Below are positions 42,205 to 50,933 of a DNA stretch of 52,623 nt, piece by piece. The notes beneath the pieces are model-generated. The model was not told the origin of the DNA. It made no database searches and saw nothing but the letters and a program-made list of their open reading frames with translations. The DNA lies in contig JAJPJN010000183.1 in NCBI GenBank assembly GCA_021324185.1, positions 1-52,623 on the forward strand, in the 5' to 3' direction. Position 1 is the first letter of the stretch, and each line of letters starts with the position of its first letter. The position numbers were made by a program, and so were the translations under genes. This DNA comes from Terriglobia bacterium (lineage in GTDB: Bacteria; Acidobacteriota; Terriglobia; Bryobacterales; Bryobacteraceae).

Positions 42205-42716
42205 GCGGTCAAGCGGAAAGCGTGCGCGCGCTCGTGCTCTAGCAACCATTGCTTGCGATCCATACCGCCGCCGTAACCGGTGAGTGAACCGTCGGCTCCA
42301 ATGACGCGGTGGCACGGGACAACGATTCCGATCGGATTGGCTCCGTTGGCGCGGCCAACTGCCCGGGTTGCGTTCGGCTTTCCAATTTTGGACGCAAGTG
42401 CTCCGTATGACAGCGTTGTCCCTGCGGGGATTTCGCGCAGCGCCGCCCAAACCTGCTGCTGAAAACGAGTACCGTTTGTGCAGGTCGGGATGAGATCGAG
42501 CAGTGAGAAATCTCCCGCGAAGTAAGCTTCGATAGGGTGCCGAAATAAAGCGGGAATTGGCGTAGTGTTCAGCTCGCAGGCGCCATAGTGGGATGCCAGC
42601 AATCGTTGAAAGCGGTCCTCAAAGCCGTGGAAATCGAGGGCACGCAGCCCGGCATCGTCCCAGGCGAGCGTCAGTGTGCCGATTGGCGAAGATAAATGTC
42701 CGATATTTAGTTGCAT
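42201..42716 (-). CDS. ogt: Methylated-DNA-protein-cysteine methyltransferase
   Basis: A 171-residue Ogt/MGMT that takes methyl groups from O6-methylguanine onto its own Cys135 in the PCHRVIG motif. The DNA-binding segment TLSYGALASKIGKPNATRAVGRANG and the C-terminal LLEHE are typical. The start is the ATG at 42716, preceded by AAAGGAAC and overlapping the ada-alkA stop by 10 bases, so the two repair genes form an operon. The frame is open further upstream, antisense-like, without sense. Confidence 0.96.
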   Translation of the reverse strand: MQLNIGHLSSPIGTLTLAWDDAGLRALDFHGFEDRFQRLLASHYGACELNTTPIPALFRHPIEAYFAGDFSLLDLIPTCTNGTRFQQQVWAALREIPAGTTLSYGALASKIGKPNATRAVGRANGANPIGIVVPCHRVIGADGSLTGYGGGMDRKQWLLEHERAHAFRLTA

Positions 42717-44173
42717 GGTTGTTCCTTTTGAGTGGCGCCTCCATTGGTCCATAAATGCATGGCAGCATATGCACGCCACGGGCGCCATGATTCTGCGGCG
42801 GCGAGCAGTTTCCTGGGATTGGTTTCTTTCAGCGCTTTTTTGAGGCCAAGGTCGGTGTGCGGGAACGCGTCGGGCCAGGCGAGCGCGCGCATCGCGATGT
42901 ATTGCGCTGTCCATTCGCCGATGCCCTCAATAGCTTTCAGCTTCTGAATTGTGTCAATCGGATCGGCTTCGGGCGATAGCTGCAGATCTCCCCCGGCAAG
43001 GGCTTTTGCGATTCGCAGAATCGTTCGTGCGCGTGCGGAGGTGATGCCCAGCCCGGCAATATCACTGATTTCGAGGCGAGCGATTTCGGCTGCATTCGGG
43101 AAGGCAGAAGAAAGCTCGGCAAACGGCGATTGCACTGCGGTTCCGAATGCGGCTGCAAAGCGTCCGGCCAAGGTTCGAGCCGCCCGCACGCTGATTTGTT
43201 GGCCCAGCACGGCTCTCACGGCGACTTCGAATTCGTCGAAAGCACCGGGCACGCGCAGTCCGGGTCTCGCTGTCGCGAGCGCGCCCAGCAACCCGTTTAC
43301 CTCAGCCGGGTGACATCCCAGATCGAAGAGCCGTTTCACCCTGGCCAGCACGGCGGGAATTATTTTCGAAAGCGAAGCGGATACCAGGACGCGTATGGTC
43401 TGCCGGGCGGCGCGATGCGTTACTTCGATCCAGCCGGTGTGCAGTTTGCCGGCGCGAAGAATGCAAACCGTGCGGCGGTAAAAAGCAGAACTGATCTCTT
43501 CCACTCTTGCGATTGCGCGCGCGCTCAGAAAGGAGATGATGCCGTCCCAATCATAGGGCGAGCGATAGCTAAGTTCGAACGATAGCGCGTCCGCCGGCTG
43601 GCTGTTCAAGGGTGCTCTTCTCAGCTTTCGCGGATTGAGCCGGTACCGCTGCTGAAAAAGCGCATCGAACCGGCGCACGCTGTGAAAGCCGGAAGCAAAT
43701 GCGATTTCAGTCAGCGAGAGGGATGTGTCGGTAATCAACTGCTTTGCTAAAAAAAGACGGCGCGTCTGGGCATAAGCAATGGGCGTGACGCCGAATTCGG
43801 CCTGAAATACTCGCCGCATGTGACGTGAGGTGACGCCCAGCCGGTCTGCAATGCCGTCTACGCCGATTTCTTCCAACAGGCCTTCCTCGATGAGCGCCGC
43901 AGTAGAGCGCGCAATTCTTTCCACCGCATCGACGATGGCATTTCCTGGTGCAAGCTCAGGACGGCAGCGCAAACAGGGGCCGTAACCAGAAGCTTCGGCC
44001 GCCGCCGCCGTCGAATAAAAAGTACAGTTCTCCTTTTTCGGTGTTTTAACGCGGCAGATGGGACGGCAATAGATCCGCGTGCTTCGGACGGCCACAAAGA
44101 AGCGGCCGTCAAAACGCGCATCGTGGGTCTTCAAGGCGCAATAACAAGCATCGTGATCGAGCAGCACAATCAA
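42707..44173 (-). CDS. Ada-AlkA fusion: methyl-sensing AraC regulator plus 3-methyladenine glycosylase
   Basis: A 488-residue three-part protein. Residues 1-75 form the Ada zinc/methyl-acceptor domain with Cys36, Cys40, Cys67 and Cys70; methyl transfer from phosphotriesters to the equivalent Cys switches on Ada. Residues about 85-190 are an AraC-type HTH (TSRHMRRVFQAEFGVTPIAYAQTRRL). Residues about 195-480 are an AlkA-type HhH-GPD glycosylase (VLGQQISVRAARTLAGRF, the hairpin KAIEGIGEWTAQYIAMRAL, and Asp in HTDLGL). It couples sensing of alkylation to excision of alkylated bases. Followed by ogt in an adaptive-response operon. Confidence 0.95.
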   Translation of the reverse strand: MIVLLDHDACYCALKTHDARFDGRFFVAVRSTRIYCRPICRVKTPKKENCTFYSTAAAAEASGYGPCLRCRPELAPGNAIVDAVERIARSTAALIEEGLLEEIGVDGIADRLGVTSRHMRRVFQAEFGVTPIAYAQTRRLFLAKQLITDTSLSLTEIAFASGFHSVRRFDALFQQRYRLNPRKLRRAPLNSQPADALSFELSYRSPYDWDGIISFLSARAIARVEEISSAFYRRTVCILRAGKLHTGWIEVTHRAARQTIRVLVSASLSKIIPAVLARVKRLFDLGCHPAEVNGLLGALATARPGLRVPGAFDEFEVAVRAVLGQQISVRAARTLAGRFAAAFGTAVQSPFAELSSAFPNAAEIARLEISDIAGLGITSARARTILRIAKALAGGDLQLSPEADPIDTIQKLKAIEGIGEWTAQYIAMRALAWPDAFPHTDLGLKKALKETNPRKLLAAAESWRPWRAYAAMHLWTNGGATQKEQPCN

Positions 44174-44264
44174 ATTCTAAGAAAAGCGCCAAGGAAATAC
44201 TGGCCGTTTTCGGACATCATCATGAAGGCTTTTCGGAACAGTATTTTGTGTTAGCATCCGTGAC

Positions 44265-47258
44265 ATGCAGCGTTGTAAATTTGCCATCGCCCTAACTGCG
44301 TTTGTTTTTGCCCTTTCCGCACCGCTTTGCGCGGATCAGAAGCCGCTCACTCTGCCGGATATTCTGGCCTGGAAACGCCTTCAAACGCCGGTCATTTCAA
44401 ATGACGGGCTGTGGTTCGCTTACAAGCTGGTTCCGAATGATGGCAATTCGCAGGTGGTTCTGAAGAATATCCAGACCGGCGCCGAGCAGCGGTTTGACAT
44501 AGGCGAAGTGCCGCGGCCGAATCCTCTCAATCCCGGCGCTATGGAAATGATGGCGGTTCCGGCACGGGATGTTGTGTTTTCAGACGATTCCAAGTGGCTG
44601 GCCTACGAGGTGCATCCGACGCAAAGCGAAGGGCGGCAATTGAAAAAGCAGCACAAGCCGCTCGAAAACAAGCTTGTGCTGGTAGAACTGGCGACGGGCA
44701 AGAAGACTGAATTTGATCGCATTCGCCGCTTCAGCTTTTCCGGCGAACGGGCAACGGCGATCGCGCTGCAGCGTTATCCAAACCAACCAGCAGGGCCTGT
44801 CGCAGGCGCGCCTGCCGCGCAAGGCGGATCGGCTTCCGCAGCCAAACCAGACGACAAACCGCAAGGCACAGACCTGATTCTGCTGGATCTGGCGAGCGGG
44901 GAGGAATTGAATCTCGGTAATGTGTCCGATTTCGCCTTCGATAAAAAAGGAAACTGGTTCGCCTGGATTGTCGATGCGCAGGACAAGCTCGGCAACGGCA
45001 TCAACCTGCGGAATATGACTACCGGAACGGTTTCCACGTTGGATTCCGCCAAGGCGGTCTACAAGAGTCTGAACTGGACCGAAAAGGGTGACGCTCTGGC
45101 AGTTCTGCGCGGCGTGGATGACAAACGTTGGGAAGACAAAGTCTACACGCTGGTCGCGTTCAAAAACTTCAGTGAGAACGGGGCGCCTGAAAAGCTGGTG
45201 TACGATCCGGCAAAAGATCAATCGTTCCCGGCGGGCATGGCAATTGCGGCTGAGCGGCGTCCGGCCTGGATGGCCGATTTATCCGAAGTTACGTTCGGCA
45301 TACACGAGTTAAAGCCAAAGGAGCAGGAGAAGGGGCGCGGCCCCGGTGCGCGCGCCGCAGCGGCAGCGAAACCGGCAGCCGATGCGAGCAATAGCGCGGA
45401 TGCCAAGGATGCCGCTGCAGCGAAGCCGGACGATTCCGAAGACAAACCGGACCTGATGATCTGGCACTGGAAGGATAGCCGCCTGCAATCCATGCAACAG
45501 GTACAGGAAAACCGTGATAAGAACTTCAGTTACTTGTGCGCGTGGATTCCAGGCGAAAACAAGTTTGTACGGCTGGCGAGCCCGGAGTTAAAGGAGGTCG
45601 CGCTTCCGGCGGAGGCGAAATATGGGATGGGCAGCGACATACGGGCATACGAGCTCGAGGCCAATCTCGACGGCAAGCGATACCAGGATGTGTATAAGGT
45701 CGATCCGAAAACGGGTGAGCGGAAACTGGTGTTGCGGAAAGCCCGCTGGGTGCAGGGATCTTCGCCCGATGGCACACATGTCCTTTATTACGAAGACGGA
45801 AATTTCTTCAGCTATAACTTCGAGACCGGCGAGTCCCATAATCTGACTAAGCCGGTTCCGGCAGTCTTCATCGATACCGACGATGACCACAATGTCGTAA
45901 AACCGCCGACGCGGTCCATGGGGTGGTCAAAGGATTCAAAGTACGTTCTGCTGACGGATAAATGGGACATCTGGAAGGTTCCTGCCGATGGCGGTGAAGC
46001 AGTAAACCTGACCGGCGACGGCAAAAAAGAGAAGATCCGGTACGAGCAGATCTGGAAGTTGGACCCGGACGACAAGGGTTGGGATCTTGCAAAGCCGCTT
46101 TACGTGCGTGCCTATGGCGAGTGGACCAAAAAGGGCGGAATTGGCGTCATTGACCCTGATAAGCCGGGCATTAAGATGCTGCATTGGGATGACGCGTCCT
46201 ACGCGAACTTACTGAAAGCGAAAAATGCGGATGTCTTTGCCTACAGCCGCGAAACGAACCAGGAGTATCCGGACTTTTATGCAGCCGGCAATCTGCTCGC
46301 GGACGGCAGGAAGATTACGGACGCCAACCCGCAGCAGAAGAACTTCCTTTGGACAAAAGGCGTGAAGCTGGTCGAGTACACAGGCATTCGCGGCGATAAG
46401 TTGCAGGGCGCGCTGTATCTTCCTGCGAATTACGATCCGCAGAAGAAGTATCCGACCATCGTTTATATTTACGAGAAGTTATCACAGGGCGCGAACACTT
46501 ACCCGCAGCCGGGCTTTAACGGCTTCAGCGTCGGTTATTACACTAGCAACGGTTATGCCGTACTGACTCCGGATATCACTTACAAAGTAAACGATCCCGG
46601 TATTTCTTCCATCACATGCATTCTGGCTGCGCTAAAGGCGGCGGAAGCCACAGGCGTTGTGGATCCGAATCGTGTCGCCTTGCACGGGCACTCATGGGGT
46701 GGTTATCAGACAGCGTTTGCGGTGACGCAGACGAAGGCCTTCCGCGCGGCGATTGCGGGTGCTCCGCTAACGGACATGATCAGCATGTACAGCTCGATTT
46801 ACTGGAACACGGGATCTGCTAACCAGCCCATTTTCGAAAGTAGCCAGGGACGGTTTACCGGCGGATATTGGGACAACATGGCTGCCTATATTCGCAACTC
46901 GCCTGTGTATCATGCGACCAATGTGCAGACGCCGCTGGTGATTTTGTGCAACGACAAAGACGGCGCGGTAGACCACACGCAGGGAATCGAGTACTACAAC
47001 ACGCTGCGGCGGCTTGGGAAACCGGTAGTGATGCTTGAATACGTCGGCGAGAATCATGGCCTGGTAAAACCGGAAGACATGAAGGACTACACCGAGCGCA
47101 TGAAGGAGTTTTTCGATTACTACCTGATGGACAAACCCGCGCCAAAGTGGTGGACGGACGGAGTGCCGCTGCTCAAAATTAACGATGAGTTGTCGGCACG
47201 CGCCAAGCAGGAACAGAAGGGCGCAGGGGCGACTGCGGAAGCGACACCGTTGAAGTAG
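44265..47258 (+). CDS. Secreted S9-family prolyl oligopeptidase
   Basis: A 997-residue exported serine peptidase. The signal peptide ends near residue 23 (APLCADQK). A long beta-propeller-like N-terminal region follows, with two Ala/Lys/Asp-rich inserts (around residues 185-200 and 355-395). The C-terminal alpha/beta hydrolase domain has nucleophile Ser810 in HGHSWGGYQ, the Asp near LCNDKDGAVDHTQG and His in GENHGL. S9 enzymes cleave short peptides, often after proline, or act as dipeptidyl or acylaminoacyl peptidases. It stands alone; no convincing ribosome site precedes the ATG. Confidence 0.94.
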   Translation: MQRCKFAIALTAFVFALSAPLCADQKPLTLPDILAWKRLQTPVISNDGLWFAYKLVPNDGNSQVVLKNIQTGAEQRFDIGEVPRPNPLNPGAMEMMAVPARDVVFSDDSKWLAYEVHPTQSEGRQLKKQHKPLENKLVLVELATGKKTEFDRIRRFSFSGERATAIALQRYPNQPAGPVAGAPAAQGGSASAAKPDDKPQGTDLILLDLASGEELNLGNVSDFAFDKKGNWFAWIVDAQDKLGNGINLRNMTTGTVSTLDSAKAVYKSLNWTEKGDALAVLRGVDDKRWEDKVYTLVAFKNFSENGAPEKLVYDPAKDQSFPAGMAIAAERRPAWMADLSEVTFGIHELKPKEQEKGRGPGARAAAAAKPAADASNSADAKDAAAAKPDDSEDKPDLMIWHWKDSRLQSMQQVQENRDKNFSYLCAWIPGENKFVRLASPELKEVALPAEAKYGMGSDIRAYELEANLDGKRYQDVYKVDPKTGERKLVLRKARWVQGSSPDGTHVLYYEDGNFFSYNFETGESHNLTKPVPAVFIDTDDDHNVVKPPTRSMGWSKDSKYVLLTDKWDIWKVPADGGEAVNLTGDGKKEKIRYEQIWKLDPDDKGWDLAKPLYVRAYGEWTKKGGIGVIDPDKPGIKMLHWDDASYANLLKAKNADVFAYSRETNQEYPDFYAAGNLLADGRKITDANPQQKNFLWTKGVKLVEYTGIRGDKLQGALYLPANYDPQKKYPTIVYIYEKLSQGANTYPQPGFNGFSVGYYTSNGYAVLTPDITYKVNDPGISSITCILAALKAAEATGVVDPNRVALHGHSWGGYQTAFAVTQTKAFRAAIAGAPLTDMISMYSSIYWNTGSANQPIFESSQGRFTGGYWDNMAAYIRNSPVYHATNVQTPLVILCNDKDGAVDHTQGIEYYNTLRRLGKPVVMLEYVGENHGLVKPEDMKDYTERMKEFFDYYLMDKPAPKWWTDGVPLLKINDELSARAKQEQKGAGATAEATPLK

Positions 47259-47544
47259 GCAGGGGAGGACCGGAGTAGAGGTAACTTCGGCGGTCTGTTC
47301 GATTGGCGGAGTGAAGTACGGTTGTCGCTCCTAATCTCTGATGCGTCTACCCGGCGCGTTGCGGAATCTACACATGCGCTTCGCTGGCACTGTTCGGCAA
47401 GGGCGAACTCCGGACCGTATCTGATCCATTTCTCGGTAGCAATAGCGGGTCGCCGGAAACTGGTCAACTCCGGATAGAACTGCCCCAACCACGCACGGTA
47501 GATCTACCCTTCCCGACTACATGTGACCAGAGCACTCCGCGGCC

Positions 47545-47883
47545 TCAGGACTCCGGGTCGTACATAATCTCGCGGACCTCCTGTGAGCATCGGCAGCTCT
47601 TGGCAATGCGAGCCGCCCATGCCAACGCTTCATCCCGCGTGGGCACCTCAATGATCGAAAACCCCCCAACAGCCTTTGTCTCAGGCAACGGTCCTTGCGA
47701 ACTGGTTCCGTCGGTCGCAACAATGGTCGCCTGCTGACGAAGGACGCCACCGCCAAAGATCCAAACCCCAGCAGCCTTGGCCTCACGAACCACAGCGTGC
47801 GCAGCCTCGTCCACTGCTGGCAAGTCGCGTTCCGGAATGTGGTCCATCGACCCGTCATCGAATGAAATCAAGTACCGAGGCAT
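47545..47883 (-). CDS. YciI/DGPF-domain protein
   Basis: A 112-residue YCII-related protein: MPRYLISFDDGSMDH, a central VWIFGGGVL, TKAVGGFSIIEVPTRDEALAWAARIA and a final EVREI. The family is a ferredoxin-like fold of mostly unknown function, often next to ECF sigma-factor genes. No such gene follows here; the 286 bases between it and the S9 gene hold nothing I recognise. GAGGAGCTTTGGT precedes the ATG at good spacing. Confidence 0.88.
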   Translation of the reverse strand: MPRYLISFDDGSMDHIPERDLPAVDEAAHAVVREAKAAGVWIFGGGVLRQQATIVATDGTSSQGPLPETKAVGGFSIIEVPTRDEALAWAARIAKSCRCSQEVREIMYDPES

Positions 47884-48010
47884 ACCAAAGCTCCTCTTTC
47901 TTGGTCGGCCAGCAACTGGCCTGCTTACGACGATTCTGTTCGATTTGTGAGACTAGCACATCGGCATAGATCGCGCCTGACGGCGCAGTATTTAGCATCC
48001 AATTTGACGT

Positions 48011-48322
48011 GTGGTCGGCAACTCGGAAGCTGCCGAGAACCGGCTCAATCAACGCGAGCGCATCGCGCCCAGAGCTTTCGCCAGCGTCCTTTCGACATAT
48101 TGTTCCTGGCGCTTTTCGGTGCCCTTATGGGACAGATCGCGTGAGCGGATCGCTGCGGAAACAGCACCGGGATCGGCTCCATGCGAAATAGCATAAATTG
48201 CGAACGCCAGAGCGATGCGAGTGTTGTCGCTGCCGTACTTTGGATCAACTCGGAAATCCATCGATTGTCTTCAGGACCGACGCCTGCCTGTTCGGGTCCG
48301 CCATGCCGGTTGAGCTTTCGCG
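48011..48322. repeat. Direct repeat, left copy (3' end of RepB-primase-like gene)
   Basis: About 312 bases match 49786-50096 with roughly 20 substitutions and one single-base indel by eye (about 93% identical), in the same orientation. The repeat covers the last 85-90 codons of the RepB-like gene, its stop and about 38 bases beyond. The two copies flank 1.46 kb that carries the zincin-like gene. Confidence 0.9.
48049..48322 (-). pseudogene. Truncated, frameshifted RepB-primase-like 3' fragment
   Basis: Reading on -, the fragment starts in the stretch equivalent to RESSTGIADPNRRASVLKTID. One extra base at about 48260 (TCCATC where the intact gene has TCATC) then sends the frame to a stop. The downstream frame, from an ATG at 48261, still encodes the last 70 residues (DFRVDPKYGSDNTRI, then AFAIYAISHGADP, ending ALGAMRSR) to the same TGA. 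The 5' two-thirds of the gene are missing; similarity ends abruptly near 48322. Confidence 0.85.
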
Positions 48323-48635
48323 GTCATGGCGTTGCTCATTTTACGCGGTTTGCAAGGGCTAGCGAATGCTCGAAACGAGCGGCTCGATTGCGCTTCCGCG
48401 CTCTGCCATCAGTAGTGAAGTGCCTGACGGTCACTTCAATTTCCAGGTTGCCCGTGATCTGGCACAATTGGGATGGTACTGTCCAGGATCGGTAAACCCT
48501 TCGCGACACGGGGATGTAACCGCTGCCCTGCAAGCTGGGTCTCCCGGATTGCGCACGCGTGGAAACTGAAGAAACACGTTTGATATAATCACCGCCGATT
48601 CGAGCCTCGTCAGTCCGGTAACAGTCGGTTTTTGC
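48323..48635. other. Gap of 313 bases without confident gene
   Basis: The region lies between the truncated RepB-like fragment and the zincin-like gene. A - strand frame is open to a stop at 48336 and ends in a basic stretch (GRARKRNRAARFEHSLALANRVK split across two groups of residues), but I recognise no family and it overlaps the zincin gene. TTTGATATAATC near 48578 is a possible -10 region for the zincin gene. Nothing else is seen. Confidence 0.4.
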
Positions 48636-49691
48636 ATGAAGCGCTCGCGATACAAACGGCTTTCGACAATGAGGGAAATCCTTGTTGTATCTGTCGGTAT
48701 AGGCGTCCTCGGCATCCCCCTTGCACACGCAGGTCAGCAATCTTCCACAGATGCCCCCGCCAGTCACGGGGAAACTGCAGGCAACCGAGAGTTCTTTGAG
48801 TTCCATAGCGGCTTTTGGATCAATCTTCACCACTTCCTGTATTTACAGGCGGTGCTCGCCGCACCTGATGCAAGAAAAGACGCAGCCATTGCTGCGCAGC
48901 GAGCTATTCCTAATCCAGCGATGACCGACGACCAGCGGACCGCATGGAATAAGGCTTGCGCCTACTATCGTCAATTCGGTAACAAGGATGCGCTACGAGA
49001 TCGCACATTGATCACAGCCAATTACGAATTGTCTGACGCCGGAAACAGCAATTCACTGCAGGACCCACAGCTTCCTCCTGAAATGGTCGACGCGCTTCAC
49101 GCGGGAGCTCCGGTGTACCGAGCTCTTTACTGGACTGAGCAAGACCGCGTGAACCGGCACTGGATCGCTCGGGCTTCGGCGCTCGTCAACAGGTACGGAG
49201 ACGCTCTTTCTCATCGGCTGGCGTTGGTATACCGGAAGCGGTGGCCAGTGGAAAAAATCCCCGTCGAAGTCGTATCTTACGCAAACTGGGCCGGCGCATA
49301 TACAACAACACACTCAACCCTCATCACCGTCTCTAGCTTGGATTCGTCGGGCGAAGGGGATGCAGCTTTGGAAGTCCTTTTCCACGAGGCTTCTCACGCC
49401 ATGATCGACGATGTTCAAGAAGCCATTTCAAAACAGTGCGGTGCGACGGGTGTAACTCTGAATCCACCGACCCTTTGGCACGCTGTTCTCTTTTATACAG
49501 CCGGTGCTTTGGTGAAGGAAGTCATACCCGGATATGTGCCCGTTGCAGAGGCGATCGGGCTCTGGAGACGCGCGTGGCCCATGTACATCGGCGCACTAGA
49601 AAAAGATTGGCAGCCGTATATAGACGGAAAGCGTTCGTTTGATTCTGCCGTGGCCGGGCTGGTTCAGGACGCTGCCCCTTCCAAGCGGTGA
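48636..49691 (+). CDS. Secreted zincin-like putative metalloprotein
   Basis: A 351-residue exported protein. A basic N-terminus (KRSRYKR) and hydrophobic stretch (residues 14-31, ending LAHAGQQ) form a signal peptide. The body holds a gluzincin-type HExxH at residues 250-254 (LFHEASHAMID). Tyr/Trp-rich segments, and a C-terminal helix with GALVKEVIPGYVPVAEAIGLW, follow. I know the general type (secreted proteins with HExxH annotated hypothetical) but not a named family, and the third metal ligand is uncertain. An ATG at 48669 would give a shorter signal peptide. It lies between two copies of a 310-base direct repeat and looks like inserted cargo. Confidence 0.78.
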   Translation: MKRSRYKRLSTMREILVVSVGIGVLGIPLAHAGQQSSTDAPASHGETAGNREFFEFHSGFWINLHHFLYLQAVLAAPDARKDAAIAAQRAIPNPAMTDDQRTAWNKACAYYRQFGNKDALRDRTLITANYELSDAGNSNSLQDPQLPPEMVDALHAGAPVYRALYWTEQDRVNRHWIARASALVNRYGDALSHRLALVYRKRWPVEKIPVEVVSYANWAGAYTTTHSTLITVSSLDSSGEGDAALEVLFHEASHAMIDDVQEAISKQCGATGVTLNPPTLWHAVLFYTAGALVKEVIPGYVPVAEAIGLWRRAWPMYIGALEKDWQPYIDGKRSFDSAVAGLVQDAAPSKR

Positions 49692-49785
49692 CCCCTCCAT
49701 AGGCCAACCGGAAACGGTTTGTACGGCACCTAGACCACCCTTAACGTCGTACCGTTTACCTCCTTACCTTCCGATTTGCTCCAGA

Positions 49786-50096
49786 GTCGTCGGCAAGTCG
49801 GAAGCTGCTGAGAACCGGCTCAATCAACGCGACCGCATCGCACCCAGAGCTTTCGCCAGCGTTCTTTCGACATATTGTTCCTGGCGCTTTTCGGTTCCTT
49901 TATGGGACAGATCGCGTGAGCGGATCGCTGCCGAAACAGCACGTGGATCGGCTCCATGCGAAATAGCATAAATTGCGAACGCCAGATCAATGCGAGTGTT
50001 GTCGCTGCCGTACTTCGGATCAACTCGGAAATCATCGATTGTCTTCAGGACCGAGGCTCGCCTGTTCGGGTCCGCGATGCCGGTAGAGCTTTCGCG
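49786..50096. repeat. Direct repeat, right copy (inside intact RepB-primase-like gene)
   Basis: The copy matches 48011-48322 in the same orientation. It begins about 38 bases past the stop of the RepB-like gene and extends into its coding part. Similarity stops abruptly after GAGCTTTCGCG. As the intact gene continues through this copy, it is probably the parental one. Confidence 0.9.
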
Positions 50097-50708
50097 CTGT
50101 CGGCAGATGCGCTCACGTTCGGCTACGACCGACGCTACAAAGCGTTCGCCTTCGGGGTAGCGTCCCCCGCTCGATTCAATCAGCCGAACGAACGGATAGA
50201 CTCCGGACTCCGACACATACTTCTCCTTCCGATTGGTAAACCCAGCGAGCCGTCCGAAGTGACGCCAATCGGCCGCCCCGCGATCCCCTCCAAACTGCTC
50301 AGCCAGCTTCCGCGCCGCCATCGTGCTGTCTTCGCGCGAAAGACGCGCCGGATGCTTTAGCCACGCTTGAAAGTTTCCCGGCGACGTCTCGACTAAAACC
50401 GACGGAGCGAAACCGGTGGTTTTCATACGCTCAATAGACGCGGCGTTCAGATCATCGACCAGACTCAGATCGTGTTCGCCCTTCGGCCTGATGTAGATGT
50501 TGCGCCCGTCTGCGTTCTGATAACGAAGCCACGGGATCGAGCGCATGAGCGCGTCCGCGTCCCAGACTCTTGGAATCATAACTGCCCGGCCCTCCCCGGG
50601 CGCGCCGGGCTTGAATAGCCCAACTTCGAACGAACTCGCGCCCATGGCCGCGATCTGCTGCCGAACGACTTGTGTGGTTTTGTCCAGACCCCGCCTCCGC
50701 CGCCCCAT
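49824..50708 (-). CDS. RepB-type DNA primase-like protein
   Basis: About 294 residues of the RepB-primase type found on plasmids and integrated elements. Visible: QQIAAMGASSFEVGLF, IPWLRYQNADGRNIYIRP (fold-typical), LVDDLN, LVETSPGNFQAWLKHP and DWRHFGRLAGFTNRK, the core of the domain. The C-terminal part (FRVDPKYGSDNTRIDLAFA) is helical and is the portion duplicated at 48011. In replicons such proteins prime single-strand DNA synthesis; here no replication or mobilisation partner is adjacent, so it may be a remnant of an element. ATG 50708 is chosen; GTG 50762 is an alternative. Divergent from the TPR-CHAT gene. Confidence 0.82.
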   Translation of the reverse strand: MGRRRRGLDKTTQVVRQQIAAMGASSFEVGLFKPGAPGEGRAVMIPRVWDADALMRSIPWLRYQNADGRNIYIRPKGEHDLSLVDDLNAASIERMKTTGFAPSVLVETSPGNFQAWLKHPARLSREDSTMAARKLAEQFGGDRGAADWRHFGRLAGFTNRKEKYVSESGVYPFVRLIESSGGRYPEGERFVASVVAERERICRQRESSTGIADPNRRASVLKTIDDFRVDPKYGSDNTRIDLAFAIYAISHGADPRAVSAAIRSRDLSHKGTEKRQEQYVERTLAKALGAMRSR

Positions 50709-50933
50709 ATATCGAGGGAGAACCCTCAGTCCGTACGGCCCAGCGCGGGCTGGTCGTGACACTCGGCGGCATGGCGGTTAACCTGAAAGAAAGCGGTAAA
50801 TTTTTGAAATCACAGAAGCTGAGGCTGGTCCCGCATTCGTCCATTTGAAAGTTCTCGAAACGTTCTGAAAAGAGTTTGAAATTTCCTGTCACGAGCGGCT
50901 GTTCTGCCGCCTTACAGGGTGAGCGCCGATGTT

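Noticed and set aside
47259-47544. ECF sigma-factor remnant expected downstream of YciI
   Set aside because: I translated the gap by eye in the likely frame and found stops and no sigma-70 motifs.
48336-48833. 165-codon - strand ORF overlapping the zincin gene
   Set aside because: It overlaps about 200 bases of a gene with signal peptide and HExxH, and shows no recognisable domain.
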